NCBI RefSeq assembly: GCF_004216895.1
Contig: NZ_SGXE01000002.1
Coordinates: 62,001-126,000, forward strand
Origin: Aquimarina brevivitae
GTDB lineage: Bacteria; Bacteroidota; Bacteroidia; Flavobacteriales; Flavobacteriaceae
Length of the DNA stretch: 64,000 nucleotides
Reading direction: 5' to 3'
Shown here: piece by piece, positions 58,281 to 64,000 of the stretch
Numbering within the stretch: position 1 is the first letter of the stretch
Layout: each line of letters opens with the position of its first letter
Notes under the pieces: generated by a model
What the model saw: only the letters and a program-made list of their open reading frames with translations
What the model was told of the DNA's origin: nothing
The model's database searches: none
Program-made: the position numbers and the translations under genes

Positions 58281-60038
58281 CTAGATTTCTTTTTCGCTAA
58301 GCTGTTTTAGGTAGAGTTCTTTGTAGTATCCTTCTTGGCTTACGAGCTGGTTATGAGTGCCTTGCTGGATTATCTTACCGTCCTCAAGTACTATTATTTT
58401 ATCAGCATTCTTAGCTGTAGAAACCCGATGACTGACAATAAAAGTGGTTTTGTTTTTCGAAATTTTGTGTAAATTATTTAAAATTTCCTCTTCTGTTTCG
58501 GTATCAACAGCAGATAAGCAATCATCAAAAAGAAGGATTTTTGGGTCTTTTATGATAGCTCTTGCAATGGAAACTCGTTGTTTTTGACCACCTGATAAGG
58601 TGATTCCCCTTTCACCGAGAACAGTGTCGTATCCTTTTGAAAATCCAATGATATTTCGATGCACTACGGCATTTTTTGCAGCTTCAATAACCTCTTCATC
58701 ACTGGCTTCTTCTTTGCCAAACTTTATATTATTCTTTATGGAGTCGCTAAATAAAAAGGCATCTTGGGGGACATAACCAATATGTTTTCTGAGCTCGTCG
58801 AGATTAAGTTGCTGAATCGGAGTATTTCCGATACGGATAGTTCCTTGACTAACATCATATAGTCTGCCAATCAAATCGAGTATGGTGGATTTTCCGGAGC
58901 CTGTTTTGCCAATGATTCCTATAGTTTCGCCAGCGGCAACTTCAAAACTAACATTTTTGAGAGCTACTATATTAGTATCATCATAAGTAAAAGAAACATT
59001 GTCAAAAACTACATCGCCCTGGATTGGTGTATGTTCGGTTACAGTATTACTAATTTCGGGCTCCTGACTTAAAAATTCATTGATCCGAACCTGCGAAGCT
59101 TCTGCCTGTTGTACAATAGAGCTTACCCAACCTACTGTGGCGACCGGCCAGGTTAGCATATTGACAAATATGATAAACTCAACAATTACTCCGAGGTCTT
59201 CTATTTTTCCGTCTAAAAACTGTTTACCACCAATATATATGACAATGACATTACTTATTCCAATTAGTAAAATCATTAACGGAAAAAATAGAGCCTGTAC
59301 TTTGGCCAGGTCAAGATTTTTGTCCTTACTATCATTGGCTAGGTTTTTAAAATCGTGCTGCGTTTGTTCTTCAATCCCGTAGGCTTTGATCACCGTGATT
59401 CCACTAAAGGATTCTTGTGTAAAGGTGGTTAGTTTTGATAAATACTGTTGTACAACAGTACTTCTTTTATGAATGGTAACACTGAGTTTGTAAATGGATA
59501 TGGATAATATCGGAAGAGGGACAATGGTATAGAGCGTCAGCATAGGAGCTATACTGATCATATAACCTATAACGACCACAAATAGGGTAATGGTATTGAC
59601 ACTATACATAATAGCTGGTCCTACATACATTCTAACCTTTGAAACATCTTCACTAATGCGATTCATTAAATCACCAGTTCGATTTTTCTTGTAAAAGTTT
59701 AACGAAAGACGTTCGTATTGTTGAAATATTTCATTTTTAAGGTCATATTCAATAAAACGTGAAACCACAATAAAGGTTTGACGCATTAAGAAAGTAAAAA
59801 ATGCAGATATCAGTACAGCACCTAATATTAATAGAATATTGGTCATCAGACCAGATTTAACTTCGCTAATACTACTAACTTCTCCATTGATATATTGCTC
59901 AACTATATCAACGGAATCACCAACAAATTTAGGCACTGCTATGGCAAAAATGCGAGCTATGATAGTGATTATTAATCCAATTATTAATCGAAATTTATAC
60001 TTTAGAAAATACTTATTAAGGTGGCGAAGTGCGCGCAT
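58281..60038 (-). CDS. MsbA-like ABC exporter
   Basis: A 585-residue half-transporter with six helices (about 15-320) fused to an ATPase domain (about 340-575). Walker A GKTGSGKST, Q-loop GYVPQDAFLFSDS, signature LSGGQKQR, Walker B KILLFDDCLSAVD and switch His in FIVSHR are intact. The Walker B Glu position is Asp in DDCLS (LLFDD): the usual LLLDE catalytic Glu appears as Asp, as in some heterodimeric exporters. It may therefore pair with another half-transporter. Exports lipids or hydrophobic compounds; substrate unknown. Confidence 0.88.
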   Translation of the reverse strand: MRALRHLNKYFLKYKFRLIIGLIITIIARIFAIAVPKFVGDSVDIVEQYINGEVSSISEVKSGLMTNILLILGAVLISAFFTFLMRQTFIVVSRFIEYDLKNEIFQQYERLSLNFYKKNRTGDLMNRISEDVSKVRMYVGPAIMYSVNTITLFVVVIGYMISIAPMLTLYTIVPLPILSISIYKLSVTIHKRSTVVQQYLSKLTTFTQESFSGITVIKAYGIEEQTQHDFKNLANDSKDKNLDLAKVQALFFPLMILLIGISNVIVIYIGGKQFLDGKIEDLGVIVEFIIFVNMLTWPVATVGWVSSIVQQAEASQVRINEFLSQEPEISNTVTEHTPIQGDVVFDNVSFTYDDTNIVALKNVSFEVAAGETIGIIGKTGSGKSTILDLIGRLYDVSQGTIRIGNTPIQQLNLDELRKHIGYVPQDAFLFSDSIKNNIKFGKEEASDEEVIEAAKNAVVHRNIIGFSKGYDTVLGERGITLSGGQKQRVSIARAIIKDPKILLFDDCLSAVDTETEEEILNNLHKISKNKTTFIVSHRVSTAKNADKIIVLEDGKIIQQGTHNQLVSQEGYYKELYLKQLSEKEI

Positions 60039-60170
60039 AAAGATTTATTCTAAAAAAAGGTTGAAATTATTATATTCTTAAAATTTAACAACTTAAAATT
60101 TTAAATTCGTAAAAATGCATTATTTTAGCACCCGATTTTTGATTAATACATAATTTAAACACTACTGCAT

Positions 60171-61274
60171 ATGATTACTGAAGTGCTAACTGCAAATCAA
60201 TTAAAGAAAGAAGCGCCTGTCTTTGGCCAGCTTTCTTTTGATGATCACGAACAAGTTGTTTTTTGTTTTGACAAAGATACAGGTTTAAAAGCAATTATTG
60301 GTGTGCACAATACAATTTTAGGACCTGCACTAGGCGGCACTAGGATGTATGATTATAAGACAGAATGGGACGCCCTTAACGATGTTCTTAGATTGTCTAG
60401 AGGGATGACCTATAAGTCTGCCATTACAGGTTTAAACCTGGGTGGTGGAAAGGCTGTTATTATGGGTGACCCTAAAAAAATAAAGACTCCAGATTTGATG
60501 AGACGATTTGGAGAATTTGTCCATACCCTTGGTGGTAAGTATTATACAGCAGAAGATGTAGGGATGGAAACCTCTGATATGGATACCGTTAGAGAAGTAA
60601 CACCTTATGTTACCGGAATATCAGAAGCCAAAGGTGGAGCAGGAAACCCTTCGCCAGTAACTGCTTATGGTGTTTATATGGGTATGAAAGCTTCTGCAAA
60701 ATTTGCTTTTGGAAAAGATGATTTAACTGGTAAAAAAATCTTAGTTCAAGGTATAGGTCACGTAGGTGAGGAGCTAGTTCGTCTTACGGCTGAAGAAGGT
60801 GCTAAGGTGATCATAAGTGATATCAATGAAGAGCGCTTAAATGAGGTTAGCCTTAAATACGGAGTTGAAATATACCGAGGTCAGGATTTATACGCTGAAG
60901 CAGCGGATATCTATGCACCTTGTGCATTAGGTGCTACCGTAAATGATGATACGATTAACAAACTACAAGTTAAAGTTATTGCAGGAGCAGCCAATAACCA
61001 ATTGGCGAACGAGCATATCCACGGCCCTTTATTACAACAAAAGGGAATCATCTATGCTCCAGATTTCTTAATCAACGCAGGAGGTATTATTAACGTTTTT
61101 GCAGAGATTGAAAAATACGGTAGAGATCAAATCATTACAAAGACAGAAAATATCTACAATACCACATTAGATATCCTGACTAAGGCTGAAGCTATGGGGA
61201 TTACAACCAATGAGGCAGCAGTGCGAATTGCTGATGATCGCATAGCACAACGAAAAAAAGAAAAATTAAGCTAG
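60171..61274 (+). CDS. Leucine/valine-type amino acid dehydrogenase
   Basis: A 367-residue NAD-dependent dehydrogenase of the Glu/Leu/Phe/Val family that interconverts branched-chain amino acids and keto acids. The N-terminal domain has GPALGGTRMYDYKTE and the catalytic-lysine regions MTYKSAITGLNLGGGKA; the Rossmann domain has VQGIGHVGEEL and ISDINEERL, typical for NAD. Late motifs are GAANNQL and APDFLINAGGIINV. Length matches leucine dehydrogenase. Followed by a hairpin terminator before nusB. Confidence 0.93.
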   Translation: MITEVLTANQLKKEAPVFGQLSFDDHEQVVFCFDKDTGLKAIIGVHNTILGPALGGTRMYDYKTEWDALNDVLRLSRGMTYKSAITGLNLGGGKAVIMGDPKKIKTPDLMRRFGEFVHTLGGKYYTAEDVGMETSDMDTVREVTPYVTGISEAKGGAGNPSPVTAYGVYMGMKASAKFAFGKDDLTGKKILVQGIGHVGEELVRLTAEEGAKVIISDINEERLNEVSLKYGVEIYRGQDLYAEAADIYAPCALGATVNDDTINKLQVKVIAGAANNQLANEHIHGPLLQQKGIIYAPDFLINAGGIINVFAEIEKYGRDQIITKTENIYNTTLDILTKAEAMGITTNEAAVRIADDRIAQRKKEKLS

Positions 61275-61301
61275 TCGGATAAAAAATAATAGTATTTTTG
61301 C

Positions 61302-61335
61302 AAAGCGAAAGTAAAGTTACTTTCGCTTTTTTTAA
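61302..61335 (+). terminator. Terminator after the leucine dehydrogenase gene
   Basis: A 13-bp inverted repeat AAAGCGAAAGTAA / TTACTTTCGCTTT separated by AG, followed by a T run. A TATTTTTG word (61293-61300) abuts it. Confidence 0.88.
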
Positions 61336-61359
61336 TTTAAGTTCTTTGTAATTTATTCT

Positions 61360-62304
61360 ATGTTAACCAGAAGACATATTAGAGTTAAAGTAATGCAGTC
61401 CCTATATGCAATGGGGCAGGCTAAAAGTGATCATCTTGATAAAGAAGAAAAATTTCTTTTTTACAGTATAGATCAGATGTATGATTTATTTTTAATCAAT
61501 CTTCAACTTTTAGTCGAAATCAAAAAACACGTAGCTAGATATATTGATATCAGTAAAAAAAAGCATCTTGCCACCAACGAAGAACGAAATCCGAATACCA
61601 AATTTGTAGATAATCAAGTATTAGTTTTGCTTGAAAACAATATCCAATTGTCGGATATGGTTTCCAATAAGAAAATGAATTATTGGGAATTGGATGATGA
61701 ATACGTAAGTATTTTGTGGAACGAAATAAAGGAAAGTCAGGTATATAACGAATATATGAAAACCAAAGTAAGCTCTTTTAAAGAAGATAAGGAGTTTGTT
61801 ATGGATATCTTTAAAGAAGTTGTTGCTCCTAATGAAAAATTACACGAGTATATCGAGGACAAACGTCTAACCTGGATGGATGATCTGCCACTGGTTAATA
61901 CAGCGATTTTAAAAATGCTGAAGAAAATCAAACCAACTAAGGATGAGCATATGGCACTTCCTAATTTGTATAAAGATTTGGATGATAAAGACTTTGTAAA
62001 GCGCATCTTTAGAAAAACCGCCTTAAATGTCGAGGAGTTTAATCAAGAGATAGAAGGTAAAACCCCAAATTGGGATAAGGATCGAATTGCGGATTTAGAT
62101 AAAGTTATCATACGAATGGCTTTATGTGAGTTCCTAAAATTTCCTTCAATTCCGATCAAAGTCACAATTAACGAATATTTAGAAATCGCAAAAGAATATA
62201 GTACTCCTAAAAGTAGTATTTTTATCAATGGTATACTCGATAAAGTCTCGAAGGAGTATCAAGAAAATGGAAGATTAAATAAAGTCGGTCGAGGACTTAT
62301 GTAG
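61360..62304 (+). CDS. nusB: Transcription antitermination factor NusB
   Basis: A 314-residue protein, twice the size of E. coli NusB but usual for Bacteroidota. It starts with MLTRRHIRVKVMQSLYAMGQ, has a long charged helical insertion (about 30-175) and ends in the NusB helical core (about 190-310: NWDKDRIADLDKVIIRMALC, FPSIPIKVTINEYLEIAKEY, PKSSIFINGILDKV). Binds boxA RNA with S10 during rRNA transcription. First of the nusB-DUF1573-yajC cluster. Confidence 0.95.
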   Translation: MLTRRHIRVKVMQSLYAMGQAKSDHLDKEEKFLFYSIDQMYDLFLINLQLLVEIKKHVARYIDISKKKHLATNEERNPNTKFVDNQVLVLLENNIQLSDMVSNKKMNYWELDDEYVSILWNEIKESQVYNEYMKTKVSSFKEDKEFVMDIFKEVVAPNEKLHEYIEDKRLTWMDDLPLVNTAILKMLKKIKPTKDEHMALPNLYKDLDDKDFVKRIFRKTALNVEEFNQEIEGKTPNWDKDRIADLDKVIIRMALCEFLKFPSIPIKVTINEYLEIAKEYSTPKSSIFINGILDKVSKEYQENGRLNKVGRGLM

Positions 62305-62354
62305 TTTTATAAAAAATAGTATTTTTAACCCTTAAAATTTTAAAAACCCAAGAA

Positions 62355-62834
62355 ATGAAAAAAGGAATCTTAATTTTAGCAGGAATTTTTGCTATGACTG
62401 TAGTGTCTTGTAAAGAGAACGCAAGTAAAAAAGTAAAAGAAGAAAATGTAGGAATAGCTGCTGAGCGTGACGAACAAAACAAAGATTTACCTGTAATGAC
62501 TTTTGAGGAAACTGAATATGATTTCGGTACCATCAATGAGGGGGATGTTGTAGAGCACGTATTCAAGTTTACAAATACAGGTAAAGCACCATTAGTAATC
62601 GTAAGCGCTAAAGGAAGCTGTGGATGTACAGTACCTGAGTGGCCAAAGCAGCCAATCGCTCCAGGAGACTCTGGTGAGATGTTGGTAAAGTTTAATTCTA
62701 ATGGTAAACCAAACTTACAAAATAAGCAAGTTACCATTACTACAAATACACAGGCAGGTAAAGAAATCTTAAAAATAAAAGCTATGGTTACTCCAAAGGC
62801 TCAACCAGCAAGTGGAACACCAGTAAGCAAATAA
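62355..62834 (+). CDS. DUF1573 lipoprotein
   Basis: A 159-residue lipoprotein (Cys19 in IFAMTVVSC) with one DUF1573 immunoglobulin-like domain (about 50-145): EETEYDFGTINEGDVVEHVF, KFTNTGKAPLVIVSAKGSCG, CTVPEWPKQPIAPGDSG. The SCGCT signature is present. Conserved next to yajC in Bacteroidota; function unknown. Four bases separate its stop from the yajC start. Confidence 0.92.
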   Translation: MKKGILILAGIFAMTVVSCKENASKKVKEENVGIAAERDEQNKDLPVMTFEETEYDFGTINEGDVVEHVFKFTNTGKAPLVIVSAKGSCGCTVPEWPKQPIAPGDSGEMLVKFNSNGKPNLQNKQVTITTNTQAGKEILKIKAMVTPKAQPASGTPVSK

Positions 62835-62838
62835 TTTT

Positions 62839-63135
62839 ATGGAACAATTACAATCATTTCTTCCCTTTTTATTGATTATTGTAGTGATGTATTTTTTTAT
62901 GATACGTCCACAGATGCAAAAAGCGAAAAAGGAAAAGAAATTTGCAGCGGAGTTAAAAAAAGGAGATCGTGTCATTACTAAAAGTGGTTTACACGGTAAA
63001 GTTTTTGACTTTAGCGAAAAAAACAATGCAGTTGTTATTGAAACTGGGGCAGGTAAACTTACTTTTGATAAATCAGCCATTTCTATGGATATGAGCCAAA
63101 AGTTAAACGCTCCTGCTGCAGCAGAAAAGAAATAA
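62839..63135 (+). CDS. yajC: Preprotein translocase accessory subunit YajC
   Basis: A 98-residue inner-membrane protein with one N-terminal helix (about 5-21, FLPFLLIIVVMYFFMIRPQ) and a cytosolic beta domain (KKGDRVITKSGLHGKVFDFS). YajC associates with SecDF and YidC. The RPQMQKAKKEKK block after the helix is diagnostic. It ends with an Ala-rich KK tail and is followed by a terminator. Confidence 0.95.
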   Translation: MEQLQSFLPFLLIIVVMYFFMIRPQMQKAKKEKKFAAELKKGDRVITKSGLHGKVFDFSEKNNAVVIETGAGKLTFDKSAISMDMSQKLNAPAAAEKK

Positions 63136-63163
63136 GACAATATTTTAATTGCATTAAAAACAG

Positions 63164-63192
63164 AAAGCGGTGATCATTCACCGCTTTTTTTT
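63164..63192. terminator. Terminator between yajC and pepT
   Basis: A 10-bp stem AAAGCGGTGA / TCACCGCTTT with a 4-base loop and a run of T on the plus side; it serves yajC and perhaps the convergent pepT. Confidence 0.9.
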
Positions 63193-63228
63193 ATACTACC
63201 AGGATAAAATAGTACTATGCTAAGTAGA

Positions 63229-64000
63229 CTATTTTTTTTCAGCAGCCGTCAGTTCTGCAACTTTAACAATTACCTCTACCGCTTTGATCATACTCTCTAC
63301 CGGTACGTATTCATAGGGTCCGTGGAAGTTATGGCCACCGGCAAAGATATTTGGACAGGGTAGTCCCATATAACTCAATTGAGATCCGTCTGTTCCTCCT
63401 CGTATCGGTTTAATGATAGGCTCAACGCCTACTGCTTTCATTGCTTTTTCTGCAATAGCTACAATATGCATCACAGGCTCAACCTTTTCCTTCATATTGT
63501 AATATTGATCCTTTATTTCTACGGTAACAATTTCTTTTCCGTGTTCTTCATTAAGGTTTTTAGCTAAATCAATTAGTAACTGTTTTCTATTTTCAAAACG
63601 TTGCTTATCGTGGTCTCTTACAATATATTCTAATTGCGTTTTGTCTACATTACCTTTTATTGTATGTAAATGAAAAAAACCTTCTCGCCCTTCTGTTTGT
63701 TCCGGAACTTCTATTTTAGGTAGTAAATCAATATAATCTTGAGCTATAAGGATGCTATTGACCAATTTACCTTTGGCATAACCAGGATGCACGCTTTTTC
63801 CTTTTACCGTTACCACGGCTCCGGCTGCATTGAAATTCTCATATTCTAATTCACCAATTTGACTACCGTCCATAGTATAGGCCCAGTCTGCTCCAAATTT
63901 TTCAACATCAAATTTATGAGCTCCTCTACCAATTTCTTCATCCGGAGTAAAGCCTACTCGTATTTTTCCGTGCTTAATTTCGGGGTGTTGTACTAAGTAT
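63229..64000 (-). CDS. pepT: Peptidase T, N-terminal part beyond window
   Basis: The minus-strand frame is open from the right edge to the stop at 63229 (257 codons visible). It begins inside the enzyme with [20 protein letters not shown], which contains the catalytic Glu pair, then [20 protein letters not shown] with a metal ligand Asp. The end has [20 protein letters not shown] and [17 protein letters not shown], all matching PepT of the M20B family. The enzyme removes the N-terminal residue from tripeptides in the cytosol. About the first 150 residues lie outside the window. Confidence 0.94.
   Translation of the reverse strand, partial: YLVQHPEIKHGKIRVGFTPDEEIGRGAHKFDVEKFGADWAYTMDGSQIGELEYENFNAAGAVVTVKGKSVHPGYAKGKLVNSILIAQDYIDLLPKIEVPEQTEGREGFFHLHTIKGNVDKTQLEYIVRDHDKQRFENRKQLLIDLAKNLNEEHGKEIVTVEIKDQYYNMKEKVEPVMHIVAIAEKAMKAVGVEPIIKPIRGGTDGSQLSYMGLPCPNIFAGGHNFHGPYEYVPVESMIKAVEVIVKVAELTAAEKK

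Noticed and set aside
61293-61300. TATTTTTG as promoter of nusB
   Set aside because: It matches the -7 box, but no TTG lies 17-23 bases upstream and it is followed directly by a terminator stem.
1-64000. tRNA, rRNA and CRISPR arrays
   Set aside because: No cloverleaf-like or GGTTCGAAT-type arm, rRNA stretch or regularly spaced repeat array was noticed; a covariance search would be needed to exclude small RNAs.

Overview
The window comes from a low-GC member of the Bacteroidota, most likely a marine-type Flavobacteriaceae; the genus cannot be fixed. The evidence is the TTG-N17/18-TAnnTTTG promoters (11837-11864 and 52090-52119), a PorV-like barrel protein, a DUF3276 protein, a roughly 310-residue NusB, a cyclophilin-FKBP fusion, CarboxypepD_reg TonB receptors, DUF6443-type RHS proteins and many short-signal lipoproteins. 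No rRNA, tRNA, CRISPR array, integrase or intact transposase was seen.

Layout. 1-7.5 kb: an M61 peptidase/HAD phosphatase/alpha-beta hydrolase operon, an S1/P1 nuclease, an AraC regulator, an AlkB/DoxX operon and a lipoprotein. 7.7-18 kb: an S9 peptidase, HtpG, a TetR-ABC1 kinase operon with a strong operator palindrome, a KAS III enzyme and a TonB-dependent receptor. 18-33 kb: envelope and housekeeping genes, including a sodium symporter, ABC ATPases, Lnt, a PorV-like protein, PssA, a kdsD-tatC-CMD-lptB operon and RecQ. 33-52 kb: an accessory island. 52-64 kb: a CYP-FKBP isomerase, a YfiT-like DinB protein, a redoxin, an M14 peptidase, a DUF3276 protein, an MsbA-like exporter, leucine dehydrogenase, NusB, a DUF1573 lipoprotein, YajC and PepT.

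The island is the most interesting part. Reading leftward from about 50.6 kb, one strand carries a lipoprotein, a TPR-CHAT protease-like protein predicted to face the periplasm, a large exported RHS companion, an exported RHS effector with a C-terminal zincin-like tip, and a lipoprotein one base after the effector that is the likely immunity protein. Divergent from these is an ECF-type sigma factor overlapping a transmembrane TPR anti-sigma-like protein. This suggests, without proof, a CHAT-gated sigma switch controlling or accompanying a polymorphic toxin.

Downstream of the effector (33-37.6 kb) lie headless open frames each followed by a small lipoprotein, a LecA-like lipoprotein, a 99-bp direct duplication of that lipoprotein's 3' end 2880 bp away, and a family of short hairpins with the same ACA loop but covarying stems. 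This looks like a graveyard or reservoir of displaced toxin tips and immunity genes.
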